Assembly (NCBI GenBank): GCA_020026175.1
Contig: JAHHQV010000009.1
Location: 1-59,409, forward strand
DNA from: Phocaeicola sp.
GTDB taxonomy: Bacteria > Bacteroidota > Bacteroidia > Bacteroidales > Bacteroidaceae
Direction: 5' to 3'
DNA length: 59,409 nucleotides
A program made the translations under genes and the position numbers. Within the stretch, counting starts at the first letter, position 1, and each line of letters starts with the position of its first letter. Under the pieces are notes generated by a model. That model did no database searches. It worked only from the letters and a program-made list of their open reading frames with translations, and was not told the origin of the DNA. Shown here in pieces: positions 35,888-45,548 of this stretch.

Positions 35888-37222
35888 ATGGCAAAGAGAA
35901 TTGTCATTTTAGGAGCCGGCGAAAGCGGTGCGGGAGCAGCCGTACTGGCAAAGAAGTTAGGATTCGAGACTTTCGTTTCCGACATGTCACTTATCAAGGA
36001 TAAATACAAATTCATGCTTAACGAAAGAGGCATCGAATGGGAAGAAGGAAAGCACACGGAAGATCTTATCCTAAATGCTGATGAGGTGATAAAAAGTCCT
36101 GGAATACCGAACGATGCACCTATATTACTGAAAATAAAGAATAAGGATATTCCTGTAATTTCTGAAATTGAGTTTGCCGGAAGATATACCAAGGCAAAAA
36201 TGATATGTATAACAGGCAGTAACGGAAAGACTACTACTACATCACTGATATATCATATATTCAAGAAAGCAGGACTTAATGTAGGACTGGCAGGCAATAT
36301 AGGAAACAGCCTGGCTTTTCAGGTAGCTGAATGTAACTACGACTACTATGTAATAGAACTCAGCAGCTTCCAGCTAGACAATATGTATGACTTTCATGCA
36401 AATATAGCAGTTCTGATGAACATCACCCCCGACCATCTTGACAGATATGAATACAAGATGCAAAACTATGTTGATGCAAAATTCAGAATAATACAGAACC
36501 AGACTGAAAACGATGCGTTCATATTTTGGAACGATGACCCAATAATACAAAGAGAACTACATAAATATGGTATACACGGACACTATTATCCTTTTGCTGA
36601 AGAAAAGAAAAATGGAACCGTGGCTTACCTCGAAGAAAGAAAGATTTTCTTTACAGAGCCTATCGCTTTTAATATGGAACAGGAAGAACTTGCCCTTACA
36701 GGGAAGCATAATCTCTTCAATTCTATGGCTGCAGGTCTTTCGGCAAATTTAGCTGGCATCAAGAAAGAATGTATCAGAGAAGCATTGAATGACTTTAAAG
36801 GTGTAGAACATAGGCTTGAGAAAGTGGCAAGGGTGAAAGGTGTGGAATACATCAACGACTCAAAGGCTACAAATGTAAACTCGTGTTGGTATGCACTGCA
36901 AAGCATGACAACCAAGACAGTTCTGATATTGGGTGGTAAAGATAAAGGTAACGATTATAATGAAATTTCGGGACTAGTAAAAGAGAAATGCTCCGGACTT
37001 ATATTCATGGGACTTCACAACGAGAAGCTACACGATTTTTTCAGAAACTTTGGCCTTCCTATAGTAGATGTAAAGAGCATGAAAGATGCTGTTGATGCTG
37101 CATATAATATGGCCAAAGATGGAGAAACCGTTTTATTAAGCCCTTGTTGCGCAAGTTTCGACCTATTCAAAAGCTACGAAGACAGAGGAGACCAGTTTAA
37201 AGAATGTGTTAAAAACCTATAA
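35888..37222 (+). CDS. murD: UDP-MurNAc-L-alanine:D-glutamate ligase
   Basis: MurD adds D-Glu to UDP-MurNAc-L-Ala. The 444 residues contain the N-terminal Rossmann-like ILGAGESGAG, the ATP loop GSNGKTTT (from about 110), ELSSFQLDN near 157, TPDHLDRYEY near 180 and the C-terminal GGKDKG and SPCCASFD motifs. It sits 13 bases after mraY and 14 bases before ftsW in the cluster. Confidence 0.96.
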   Translation: MAKRIVILGAGESGAGAAVLAKKLGFETFVSDMSLIKDKYKFMLNERGIEWEEGKHTEDLILNADEVIKSPGIPNDAPILLKIKNKDIPVISEIEFAGRYTKAKMICITGSNGKTTTTSLIYHIFKKAGLNVGLAGNIGNSLAFQVAECNYDYYVIELSSFQLDNMYDFHANIAVLMNITPDHLDRYEYKMQNYVDAKFRIIQNQTENDAFIFWNDDPIIQRELHKYGIHGHYYPFAEEKKNGTVAYLEERKIFFTEPIAFNMEQEELALTGKHNLFNSMAAGLSANLAGIKKECIREALNDFKGVEHRLEKVARVKGVEYINDSKATNVNSCWYALQSMTTKTVLILGGKDKGNDYNEISGLVKEKCSGLIFMGLHNEKLHDFFRNFGLPIVDVKSMKDAVDAAYNMAKDGETVLLSPCCASFDLFKSYEDRGDQFKECVKNL

Positions 37223-37236
37223 TTCAGACAAAAAAA

Positions 37237-38523
37237 ATGGACTTGTTAAAAAAACTTTTCAAAGGAGATAAAGTGGTATGGATTTTATTCATGCTGTTTT
37301 GTCTTATATCAATAATAGAAGTATTCAGTGCCTCAAGTACTCTTACATACAAATCGGGAGATCACTGGAGACCTATAACTTCTCACATGACACTTTTGTT
37401 TACAGGGTCCATTATAGTGTTTTTTACACATCTTATGCCTTGCAGATGGTTCAAGAAATTCAATGTAATACTTATCTTTTCTTGGCTTTGCCTGATTTTC
37501 CTTCTTATATGGGGTGCCTTCACCAATGGAGCAAGACGATGGATAGACTTAGGGTTCTTTCAGTTTCAGCCGTCGGAACTTGCCAAGATGGGTATAATAA
37601 TATTCGTGGCATACACCCTTACTAAATTCCAGGGAGAAAACGGAGCAGACAAAAAGGCTTTCAAGTATATAATGGTTGCTACAGGCGGGACAATATTGCT
37701 TATCTTTACTGAAAACCTTTCTACAGCAGTACTTATATCTGCAACAGTATATATCATGATGTTTATAGGGAGAATTCCGTTGAAACAGCTGACATATCTA
37801 ACGGCAGCCGGAGTAGCAACAATAATATTAGCTATAGGTACAATAAAATTTGTGCCATGGGAAGAAATGGGTATTCACCGTTTTTCAACATGGAAAGCCC
37901 GTATAGACAGCCATCTGAATCAAGGAGAAATACCCGCCGCAAAATTCGACATAGACAACGACGCCCAAGTAGCACATGCCAATATTGCAATAGCCACAAG
38001 CAATGTGTTGGGCAAAGGTCCTGGAAACAGTGTACAAAGAGACTTCCTATCACAGGCTTTTTCGGACTTTATCTATGCCATAATAATAGAGGAACTGGGA
38101 CTGGTAGGAGGAGCTTTTGTGGCATTGTTATATATCGTACTGCTTTTGAGAATAGGCAAAATAGCCAGAGAGTGTGATGAACTGTACTACTCACTACTCA
38201 TTATGGGGATAGGTATTATCATCTCACTTCAAGCAATGTTCAATATGCTGGTAGCAGTAGGTATAATACCTGTGACCGGACAACCACTGCCGCTTATCAG
38301 CAAAGGAGGTACATCTATATTGATAAACTCGGCATACATAGGCATTATATTAAGTGTAAGCCGCCACGTATATGAAATGAGGGCTAAAGAAGAAGAACAA
38401 AAAGCATTGCTGGAAGTTCAAATGCAAGAAAATGCCATATCAATTCTTCAGGATGCAGCCATACAGCTAGCTGAAAAAAAATTACAAAATAAAAAAGACG
38501 AGAATAGTATAAATCAATTGTAA
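37237..38523 (+). CDS. ftsW: Septal peptidoglycan glycosyltransferase FtsW
   Basis: This SEDS-family polymerase builds septal glycan strands from lipid II together with FtsI. The 428 residues carry about ten membrane helices and SEDS signatures such as NGARRWIDLG near 88, FQPSELAKMG near 108, the conserved extracytoplasmic loop with the EEMGIHR and KAR segments near 208-222, the VLGKGPGNSVQRDFL stretch near 250, and GQPLPLISKGGTS near 348. A charged C-terminal tail of about 50 residues (KEEEQKALLEVQMQ...) extends into the cytoplasm. Gene position rather than sequence separates it from RodA. Confidence 0.93.
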   Translation: MDLLKKLFKGDKVVWILFMLFCLISIIEVFSASSTLTYKSGDHWRPITSHMTLLFTGSIIVFFTHLMPCRWFKKFNVILIFSWLCLIFLLIWGAFTNGARRWIDLGFFQFQPSELAKMGIIIFVAYTLTKFQGENGADKKAFKYIMVATGGTILLIFTENLSTAVLISATVYIMMFIGRIPLKQLTYLTAAGVATIILAIGTIKFVPWEEMGIHRFSTWKARIDSHLNQGEIPAAKFDIDNDAQVAHANIAIATSNVLGKGPGNSVQRDFLSQAFSDFIYAIIIEELGLVGGAFVALLYIVLLLRIGKIARECDELYYSLLIMGIGIIISLQAMFNMLVAVGIIPVTGQPLPLISKGGTSILINSAYIGIILSVSRHVYEMRAKEEEQKALLEVQMQENAISILQDAAIQLAEKKLQNKKDENSINQL

Positions 38524-38575
38524 CAATAACAACAATTATTTATAATTTATTACATTCTTATTTGAAGTTTATTAA

Positions 38576-38583
38576 TAACTTTG
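38576..38583 (+). promoter_or_regulatory. Candidate internal dcw promoter before murG
   Basis: TAACTTTG followed by C is an exact match to TAnnTTTGC and lies 24 bases before the murG ATG, in the widest gap of the cluster (84 bases). A TTTG at 38561-38564 is too close (11 bases) to be an ideal -33 box. Confidence 0.45.
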
Positions 38584-38607
38584 CAAAAAGAAGAACGACA
38601 GAACTTT

Positions 38608-39738
38608 ATGAAGAATAATCTTAGAATTATAATAAGCGGCGGAGGAACAGGAGGACATATATTCCCTGCTGTATCTATTGCAAATGCAATAAAAGAACAA
38701 AGACCTGATACAGAAATACTGTTTGTAGGAGCAGAAGAAAGAATGGAAATGCAAAGAGTACCTGCCGCAGGTTATAAAATAATAGGACTTCCGGTAGCAG
38801 GTTTCGACAGAAAGAATATTTTCAAGAATTTTTCTGTTATGATAAAACTCATAAGAAGCCAGCTGAAAGCAAAGAAAATAATAAAGAACTTCAAACCTCA
38901 TGCTGCTGTAGGAGTTGGAGGGTATGCAAGCGGACCAACTCTGAAAATGGCAGGAATGATGGGAATCCCGACTCTGATACAAGAACAAAACTCTTATGCT
39001 GGAGTAACCAACAAACTGCTTGCCAAGAAAGCAAAAATAATATGTGTGGCTTACGAAGGTATGGAAAAGTTCTTCGACAAAGATAAAATAATAATGACAG
39101 GAAACCCTGTAAGGCAAGGTTTGCTAAACAATAATGTAACAAGAGAGGAAGCCATAAAGTCTTTCGGCCTTGACTTAAACAAAAAAACAATATTAGTATT
39201 GGGAGGAAGCCTTGGAGCCAGAACCCTAAACAACTGTATGATGAAAAAAATAGAGTTGATAAAGGGTACTGATGTACAATTTATATGGCAAACAGGAAAG
39301 TATTACATCAATGAAGCCAAATATTGTCATAATAAGGCAGGACAGCCTGCTATGATTCATACTACAGACTTCATATCAGACATGAATTCAGCTTACAAGG
39401 CTGCCGATTTAGTGATAAGCAGAGCCGGTGCAGGTTCTATATCAGAATTCTGTATATTAGGGAAACCTGTAATACTGGTACCTTCACCCAACGTAGCAGA
39501 AGACCATCAGACAAAAAATGCTATGGCTCTCGTGAACAAAAACGCCGCTATTTGTATTAAAGATAATGAAGCCGAAAGCAATCTTATAGAAACTGCTATA
39601 AAATTGGTAAATGAAAAAGACAGGCTTTGCAAGTTAAGCGAAAATATAAAGAAACTGGCTTTTTACGATTCTGCAAACATTATTGCGCAAGAAGTTTGTA
39701 AACTGGCCGATAATTTTAAAAACGAAAATGGATATTAA
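38608..39738 (+). CDS. murG: Undecaprenyldiphospho-muramoylpentapeptide beta-N-acetylglucosaminyltransferase
   Basis: MurG converts lipid I to lipid II on the inner face of the cytoplasmic membrane. From the ATG at 38608 it has 376 residues, with GGGTGGH (11-17), the VGVGGYASGP motif near 97, QEQNSYAG near 123, GGSLGAR near 198 and the UDP-GlcNAc-binding RAGAGSISE segment near 272. The ATG was preferred over an upstream TTG at 38581 that overlaps a promoter-like -7 box. Its last 11 bases overlap the start of murC. Confidence 0.96.
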   Translation: MKNNLRIIISGGGTGGHIFPAVSIANAIKEQRPDTEILFVGAEERMEMQRVPAAGYKIIGLPVAGFDRKNIFKNFSVMIKLIRSQLKAKKIIKNFKPHAAVGVGGYASGPTLKMAGMMGIPTLIQEQNSYAGVTNKLLAKKAKIICVAYEGMEKFFDKDKIIMTGNPVRQGLLNNNVTREEAIKSFGLDLNKKTILVLGGSLGARTLNNCMMKKIELIKGTDVQFIWQTGKYYINEAKYCHNKAGQPAMIHTTDFISDMNSAYKAADLVISRAGAGSISEFCILGKPVILVPSPNVAEDHQTKNAMALVNKNAAICIKDNEAESNLIETAIKLVNEKDRLCKLSENIKKLAFYDSANIIAQEVCKLADNFKNENGY

Positions 39739-41104
39739 TTCTATAAAATCAGTATATTTCATTGGTGCCGGAGGTATTGGTATGAGTGCCTTAGTCAGAT
39801 TTTTTTTATCGAAAGGTAAAAATGTAGCAGGCTATGACGGTACTCAAAGCAACCTGACAGAAAAACTTATAGAGGAAGGTGCGGATATTCACTATGAAGA
39901 CAATCCTTCTATAATACCTCAGACATTCAAGGATAAAGAAAATACAGTTGTAATATATACACCTGCTATTCCTAAAAGCCATAAAGAACTTATTTTCTTT
40001 CAAGAAAATGGATTCGAGATACAGAAAAGAGCTCAGGTATTGGGCATGATAACAAAAACCGAAAAAGGACTATGTGTAGCAGGTACACATGGAAAGACCA
40101 CTACATCGACAATGACTGCACATCTGCTTCATCAGTCGGAAATAGGATGCAATGCTTTTCTTGGCGGTATTTCAAAAAACTACAAGACAAACTTGCTACT
40201 ATCCGAAAAAAGTGATTATGTGGTTATAGAAGCTGATGAATTTGACAGGTCTTTTCATTGGCTCACACCTTTTGCCACTGTCATTACATCTACAGACTCC
40301 GACCATCTTGACATATATGGTACGAGAGAGGCCTATCTGGAGAGTTTCAGAAAATACACTTCACTGGTAAGACCTGACGGATGTCTGATAATAAAAAAGG
40401 GAATAGAATTGAATATCAATGTTCAAAATGGTGTAAAAGTTTATTCATATGGAATAAATGAAGGTGATTTCCATGCTGATAATATACGAATTGGAAATGG
40501 TGAAATATTATTTGATTTCATTTCTCCTATTTGTAATATAAACGACATACAGCTAGGAGTACCTGTATATGTAAATATAGAAAATGGCATAGCTGCAATG
40601 GCACTTGCACAGATAGCAGGAGTGAAAAATGAAGAAATAAAAAAAGCCATGCCTACATTTGGTGGAGTAGACAGACGATTTGACTTCAAAATAAAAGATA
40701 AGATTCATGTCTTCCTGAGTGATTATGCACACCATCCGGCAGAAATAAAACAGAGTATTTCATCTATAAAGATGTTATATCCTGAAAAAAAGATAACTGT
40801 AGCATTCCAGCCTCATCTGTTTACACGTACAAGAGATTTCTACAAAGATTTCGCAGAAAGCCTGTCTGTAGCAGATGAAGTTTTGTTGCTTGATATATAT
40901 CCTGCAAGAGAATTACCTATAGAAGGAGTATCAAGCAAACTGATATTCGACAACATTAAAGAAAGCGTTGACAAAAGAATGTGCAAGAAGGATGAACTTC
41001 TGAACATCATAAAAGAAGAGAACATAGAAGTCTTGATAACATTGGGAGCCGGTGATATAGACAATTTAGTACCACAAATATACGATATTATAAATAATAA
41101 ATGA
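39728..41104 (+). CDS. murC: UDP-N-acetylmuramate:L-alanine ligase
   Basis: MurC adds L-alanine to UDP-MurNAc, the first stem-peptide step. From the ATG at 39728 it has 458 residues with the N-terminal FIGAGGIGMSALV fold, the ATP loop GTHGKTTT (119-126), ADEFDRSF near 170, and the C-terminal DYAHHPAEI and FQPHLFTRT motifs. It overlaps murG by 11 bases and ftsQ by 4 (ATGA), so the three are tightly coupled. Confidence 0.96.
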   Translation: MDINSIKSVYFIGAGGIGMSALVRFFLSKGKNVAGYDGTQSNLTEKLIEEGADIHYEDNPSIIPQTFKDKENTVVIYTPAIPKSHKELIFFQENGFEIQKRAQVLGMITKTEKGLCVAGTHGKTTTSTMTAHLLHQSEIGCNAFLGGISKNYKTNLLLSEKSDYVVIEADEFDRSFHWLTPFATVITSTDSDHLDIYGTREAYLESFRKYTSLVRPDGCLIIKKGIELNINVQNGVKVYSYGINEGDFHADNIRIGNGEILFDFISPICNINDIQLGVPVYVNIENGIAAMALAQIAGVKNEEIKKAMPTFGGVDRRFDFKIKDKIHVFLSDYAHHPAEIKQSISSIKMLYPEKKITVAFQPHLFTRTRDFYKDFAESLSVADEVLLLDIYPARELPIEGVSSKLIFDNIKESVDKRMCKKDELLNIIKEENIEVLITLGAGDIDNLVPQIYDIINNK

Positions 41105-41838
41105 AAAAAAGAATTCTCATACTCATAGCGTTGATAGCAACATCAGTTTATCTGGTGCTTGCTGTCACTGTTTTTAATGCAAAGCCATCGGACAGAGAAT
41201 GTAAGGGTATAGAATTGGAAATAAAAGACAATACAGACTTGGGGTTTATTACTATAAAGGATATAGAAACCAGTCTTAAACAAAAGAAAATTTTACCTAC
41301 GGGCAAGAATCTGGAAAACATTGATACCAGAAATATAGAGGATTTTCTAGAAAAAAGTTCATTCATCAAAAATGCAGAATGTTATGTAACTGCAGGAGGA
41401 AAGGTGAAGATTGACATCTACCAAAGAATCCCGATGATGAGAATAATGAGTAGCAATGGCGACAATTATTATATAGACAATGAAGGCAAAATAATGAAAG
41501 TAACCGGAAAAGCAGTAAGGGTAACTGTCGCAACTGGATATATAGATAGAAAATTTGCACAAGAGAAGCTGTTTGAACTTGCAAAGTTTCTGAAATCTAA
41601 CTATTTTTGGGACTCACAAATAGAACAGGTTAATGTAACAACAAAACAGGAGATAGAACTCATACCTAGAGTTGGAGACCATGTTCTATTTTTAGGGAAA
41701 CCGGAAATGTATGATATAAAGTTCCGCAAACTGAAAGCCTTCTATAAAGAAGGACTGAATAAAGTGGGCTGGAACAAATATGAACGTATAAGTGTTGAGT
41801 TCAACAACCAAATAATTTGTACCAAAAAGGAGAGATAA
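41101..41838 (+). CDS. ftsQ: Cell division protein FtsQ
   Basis: FtsQ is a bitopic division protein that joins the cytoplasmic ring to septal synthesis. The 245 residues begin with a short basic stretch and a membrane helix (about 5-24), followed by a POTRA-like domain (about 38-110) and a beta domain. Sequence similarity in this family is low; the call rests on topology, size and position between murC and ftsA. Its start overlaps the murC stop (ATGA), and the end of the gene carries a strong ribosome binding site for ftsA. Confidence 0.88.
   Translation: MKKRILILIALIATSVYLVLAVTVFNAKPSDRECKGIELEIKDNTDLGFITIKDIETSLKQKKILPTGKNLENIDTRNIEDFLEKSSFIKNAECYVTAGGKVKIDIYQRIPMMRIMSSNGDNYYIDNEGKIMKVTGKAVRVTVATGYIDRKFAQEKLFELAKFLKSNYFWDSQIEQVNVTTKQEIELIPRVGDHVLFLGKPEMYDIKFRKLKAFYKEGLNKVGWNKYERISVEFNNQIICTKKER
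41827..41834 (+). promoter_or_regulatory. Strong Shine-Dalgarno sequence for ftsA; decides its start
   Basis: AAGGAGAG ends 6 bases before the ATG at 41841. It supports this start rather than the earlier in-frame ATG at 41817, which would overlap ftsQ. Confidence 0.75.
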
Positions 41839-41840
41839 TA

Positions 41841-43646
41841 ATGGCAGCAACAGATTTTATAGTAGCAATAGAATTAGGATCAACCAAAATAACAGGTCTT
41901 GTCGGAAAGAAAAATACAGACGGAAGCATAAATGTTTTGGCTTATGCTAAAGAACACTCGTCCGACTGCATAAAAAAGGGAGTTATATACAACCTTGATA
42001 AAACGACTCAGAAAATAACATCAGTTATAAAAGAACTGGAAAACCATATCCAAGCAGGCATAAAGAAAGTTTATGTTGGAATAGGAGGCTTGTCGCTGAG
42101 AGGTATAAAAAACACTGTATCAAGACAATTCAACGATGATACCAGAATTTCACAGGCTATTATAGATAGCATGATGAAAGAAAACATGGACTTTGCCTTG
42201 ATGGACTATGAGATTTTGGATGTAGAGTCACAAGAATATAAAATAGGCAATAATCTGCTTACCGAACCTGTTGGAACAACTGCCAATAATATAGACGGAA
42301 ATTATCTGAACATTATAGCCAGGCCTTCTGTAAAACAAAACATCAAACAATGTTTCCTACATTCCGGCTACGAAATTGCCGGTTTTGTCATTTCTCCTAT
42401 GGCTACTGCCGATACATTACTGACCAACAATGAAAAACGTTCGGGCTGCGCACTTGTAGATATTGGTAACGATACTACATCTGTTGCTATATACAAGAAT
42501 AATCTGCTACGCCATATCTGTGTTATCCCTCTTGGAAGTAATAATATCACAAAAGATATCTCAAGCAAACACATCGAAGAGGAAGATGCAGAACAACTGA
42601 AAATAAAATATGCTTCGGCATATACAGAACATAAGGAAAATGAAGAGCCACAGGAAAGCGAATTTACAGTAGAAGGAAAATATACTATTCAGGCTAGAGT
42701 ACTGGAAGATATAGTGGAAGCCAGAGTGAATGAAATTCTGACAAATGTATTCAACCAGATAAAACTCTCTGGATATAGCGACAACCTTATGGCTGGTATT
42801 GTCATAACAGGAGGTACATCTAATATGCCTAATATTGACAGGGCCATGAACAATATTACAAAGTTCGACAAAACAAGAATAGCTCATACAGGAGACATAA
42901 CAAACAATGGAATGGCTATACCACAGAACGGTACAACAAATACTCTTGTAGGTATATTATTGTCGGGCGAAGAAAACTGTTGCAGAATAGATCCGAGAAA
43001 AGGACATCAACTGGATTTTGAAGAAGACAAGAAAAATATACAAGATGTAAAGGAGGCTTCTGAAGAAAACAAGAATCAAGAGAATATTGTAAAAGAAGAA
43101 GTAATAGAGAACGTTAAAGTTGACGAAAAAGAAGAGGAACAGGAAATAATAAAAATATCTACTCCTTCTCTTGAAGAAAAGACCAAAGAATGTCAAGAAC
43201 TTATACGTACAGCAACACAACATTTCCTTGTAAGAAATTATTCTTCGGCACTCGAAGTTTTGGAAAAAGCCAGACTTCTGAATATTGAATCTAAAACCAA
43301 AGAGATAGAATCAATGGAAATAGAAGCCAAAAGACTATTGGACGAAGCTGAAAGGGTAAGAGTGATAAAAGAAAACAGACTTGCCGCTGAAAAGCAGAGA
43401 GAAAAACAAAGGAAAGAGGAATGTGACAAGATTTTGGACGAAGCTATCGTTTGTATAGACAAAGGTCAATATAAAGAAGCGCAGGAAAAACTCAATGCTG
43501 CAAAAGAATATAACATTGTTGAAGAAAATGTTATAATAGAAGAACTTGAAGAAAAAATAAAAAAATCACAGAAACATAAGAAAGGCAATATTATAGTAAA
43601 CCTTTTCAAGAAAGTTTCTGACGAACTTTTTGACGGAATTAAATAA
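41841..43646 (+). CDS. ftsA: Cell division protein FtsA with an inserted TPR-like internal repeat
   Basis: FtsA is an actin-like ATPase that ties FtsZ to the membrane. Residues 1 to about 385 are the normal FtsA fold (VAIELGSTKITGLVG at the N-terminus, ALVDIGNDTTSVAIY near 203, VITGGTSNMPNID near 320). Then comes an acidic linker (about 390-450) and an extra helical region with two similar units, about 451-500 (CQELIRTATQHFL...) and 528-577 (CDKILDEAIVCID...). Each has the pattern C-x3-(I/L)...Y-x2-A-x-E-x-L-x-x-A-(K/R)-x3-NI. The end, about 584-601 (NIIVNLFKKVSDELF), looks like the membrane-binding amphipathic helix. At 601 residues it is much longer than the usual FtsA of about 420. ftsZ starts 24 bases downstream. 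Confidence 0.92.
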   Translation: MAATDFIVAIELGSTKITGLVGKKNTDGSINVLAYAKEHSSDCIKKGVIYNLDKTTQKITSVIKELENHIQAGIKKVYVGIGGLSLRGIKNTVSRQFNDDTRISQAIIDSMMKENMDFALMDYEILDVESQEYKIGNNLLTEPVGTTANNIDGNYLNIIARPSVKQNIKQCFLHSGYEIAGFVISPMATADTLLTNNEKRSGCALVDIGNDTTSVAIYKNNLLRHICVIPLGSNNITKDISSKHIEEEDAEQLKIKYASAYTEHKENEEPQESEFTVEGKYTIQARVLEDIVEARVNEILTNVFNQIKLSGYSDNLMAGIVITGGTSNMPNIDRAMNNITKFDKTRIAHTGDITNNGMAIPQNGTTNTLVGILLSGEENCCRIDPRKGHQLDFEEDKKNIQDVKEASEENKNQENIVKEEVIENVKVDEKEEEQEIIKISTPSLEEKTKECQELIRTATQHFLVRNYSSALEVLEKARLLNIESKTKEIESMEIEAKRLLDEAERVRVIKENRLAAEKQREKQRKEECDKILDEAIVCIDKGQYKEAQEKLNAAKEYNIVEENVIIEELEEKIKKSQKHKKGNIIVNLFKKVSDELFDGIK

Positions 43647-43670
43647 GAACCATATTAAACCAATATAACT

Positions 43671-44972
43671 ATGTCTGAAGAAACAACAATGCCTTTCGAT
43701 TATCCGGAAGACGTACAACATATAATAAAGGTTATTGGAGTTGGTGGAGGTGGAGGAAATGCAGTAAACCACATGTACAAAGAAGGTATACATGATGTAA
43801 ACTTCGTTGTATGTAACACCGACAACCAGGCCCTCGATGAATCTCCTGTTCCTATCAAGCTACAATTGGGCAGTGAAGGTCTGGGTGCAGGAAACAGACC
43901 CGAAAGAGCTAAAGCTGCTGCAGAAGAAAGCCTCGAACAAGTAAAAGAAATGCTTAACGATGGCTGTAAAATGGCTTTTATCACTGCAGGAATGGGAGGT
44001 GGTACTGGAACAGGTGCTGCACCAATCATTGCCAAGACTGCAAAAGATATGAACATCCTCACTGTAGGAATAGTGACAATACCTTTTCTATTTGAAGGAT
44101 ACAGAAAAATAGACCAGGCTCTGGACGGAGTTGAAGAGATGAGCAAACATGTAGACGCTCTGCTTGTAATCAACAACGAAAGACTTAGAGATGTCTACTC
44201 TGACATAAGCGTAATGAATGCTTTTGGCAGAGCCGATGATACTTTATCCATTGCAGCAAAAAGTATAGCCGAAATCATTACTCTGAGGGGTACTATAAAC
44301 CTTGACTTCAACGATGTAAAAACCGTACTTAAAGATGGAGGTGTAGCCATTATGAGTACAGGTTTCGGTGAAGGAGAAGGACGTGTGACACAAGCCATTG
44401 CCGATGCTCTAAATTCTCCTTTATTGAATAATAATGACATTTTCAACTCTAAAAAGGTTCTGTTCGTCATAACTTATAGTCCTAACAGCGAACTTATGAT
44501 GAATGAAATGGATGAGATACACGAGTTCATGAGTAAATTCAGCAAGGAGGTTGAAACAAAATGGGGTTTGTATATCGATGAAACTCTGGAATCTAAAGTT
44601 AAATTTACTATACTTGCTACTGGATTCGGCATTTCGGATGTTCCGGGTATGAGCAATGTACTTCTAAAACACTCGAAAGAAGAAGAAGCAAAACTTGCCG
44701 AACAGGAGGAAATAAGACAGAAAAATGAGGACAGAAGAAACGACTATTATAGTACTATAAAAAGTAATAATCGCAAGAAACGTCATAACATCTATATATT
44801 CAGTGAAGAAGATCTGGATAACGATGACATAATAAGTATGGTCGAAATAACTCCAACATACAAAAGAACAAGAACAGATCTTGAAAGTATACAGTCAAAA
44901 GCCACAACAGAAAATATTAGTGGAACGAACAGCAATACCCAAGAAACAGAAAACAATATTATAACATTCTAA
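43671..44972 (+). CDS. ftsZ: Cell division GTPase FtsZ
   Basis: FtsZ polymerises into the division ring. The 433 residues have the nucleotide-binding GVGGGGGNAVNHM near 24, the tubulin signature GGGTGTG (109-115), and the T7 synergy loop segment NLDFNDVKTVL near 212. The C-terminal third is a long charged linker ending in DDIISMVEITPTYKR, a candidate partner-binding peptide, then a Thr/Asn-rich tail ending NNIITF. It is the last classical dcw gene; a yqeY-like gene follows after 26 bases. Confidence 0.97.
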   Translation: MSEETTMPFDYPEDVQHIIKVIGVGGGGGNAVNHMYKEGIHDVNFVVCNTDNQALDESPVPIKLQLGSEGLGAGNRPERAKAAAEESLEQVKEMLNDGCKMAFITAGMGGGTGTGAAPIIAKTAKDMNILTVGIVTIPFLFEGYRKIDQALDGVEEMSKHVDALLVINNERLRDVYSDISVMNAFGRADDTLSIAAKSIAEIITLRGTINLDFNDVKTVLKDGGVAIMSTGFGEGEGRVTQAIADALNSPLLNNNDIFNSKKVLFVITYSPNSELMMNEMDEIHEFMSKFSKEVETKWGLYIDETLESKVKFTILATGFGISDVPGMSNVLLKHSKEEEAKLAEQEEIRQKNEDRRNDYYSTIKSNNRKKRHNIYIFSEEDLDNDDIISMVEITPTYKRTRTDLESIQSKATTENISGTNSNTQETENNIITF

Positions 44973-44998
44973 TATAGAAACATTTAAATATTACGATT

Positions 44999-45448
44999 AT
45001 GAATTTGTTTGACTTGATAAGTAATGATATCAAAGAAGCCATGAAGGCTAAAGACAAGGTGAAACTTGAAACTCTTAGAAACATAAAGAAATTCTTCATT
45101 GAAGCAAAGACAGCTCCTGGAGCCAATGACACCCTTACAGATGATGCTGCACTTAAAATAATGCAGAAACTGGTTAAGCAAGGCAAAGACTCGGCTGCAG
45201 TTTACGAAGGACAAGGACGTACAGACTTAGCTGAAGCAGAAATGGCTCAGGTACACGTAATAGAAGCATATTTACCAAAACAACTTTCAGCAGAAGAACT
45301 TGAAATCAAGATAAAAGAAATAATAGAAAGAGTTGGAGCCAAAGATGGTAAAGACATGGGTAAAGTAATGGGAGTTGCTTCAAAAGAACTTGCAGGACTC
45401 GCAGAAGGACGTGCTATATCAACAAAAGTCAAAGAACTTCTTGGATAA
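44999..45448 (+). CDS. YqeY/GatB-tail domain protein
   Basis: This is a 149-residue cytoplasmic protein of the YqeY family. It has the typical N-terminal IKEAMKAKDKVKLETLRNIK helix pair (near 12-30), the DDAALKIMQKLVKQ segment, and a C-terminal half (about 85-149) like the tail domain of the GatB amidotransferase subunit, with GKDMGKVMG. It may bind tRNA, but no enzyme activity is established for stand-alone forms. It follows ftsZ, as in other Bacteroidales, and a strong terminator ends the transcription unit. Confidence 0.9.
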   Translation: MNLFDLISNDIKEAMKAKDKVKLETLRNIKKFFIEAKTAPGANDTLTDDAALKIMQKLVKQGKDSAAVYEGQGRTDLAEAEMAQVHVIEAYLPKQLSAEELEIKIKEIIERVGAKDGKDMGKVMGVASKELAGLAEGRAISTKVKELLG

Positions 45449-45480
45449 TAATTAACATACTATAAAATAACAACTTTATA

Positions 45481-45533
45481 AAACGATATATACTTTCTTG
45501 TTTCACTTGTCAAAAGTATATATCGTTTTTTTT
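45481..45533 (+). terminator. Terminator closing the dcw-yqeY unit
   Basis: AAACGATATATACTTT (45481-45496) and its reverse complement (45513-45528) form a 16-base perfect stem followed by a run of eight T. It lies 32 bases past the yqeY-like stop. Confidence 0.88.
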
Positions 45534-45548
45534 ATAATATAATATTTC

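Noticed and set aside
38572..39117. Open frame on the minus strand inside murG
   Set aside because: It is fully antisense to murG, and its translation is Tyr/Phe/Cys/Ser-rich with no recognisable motif.
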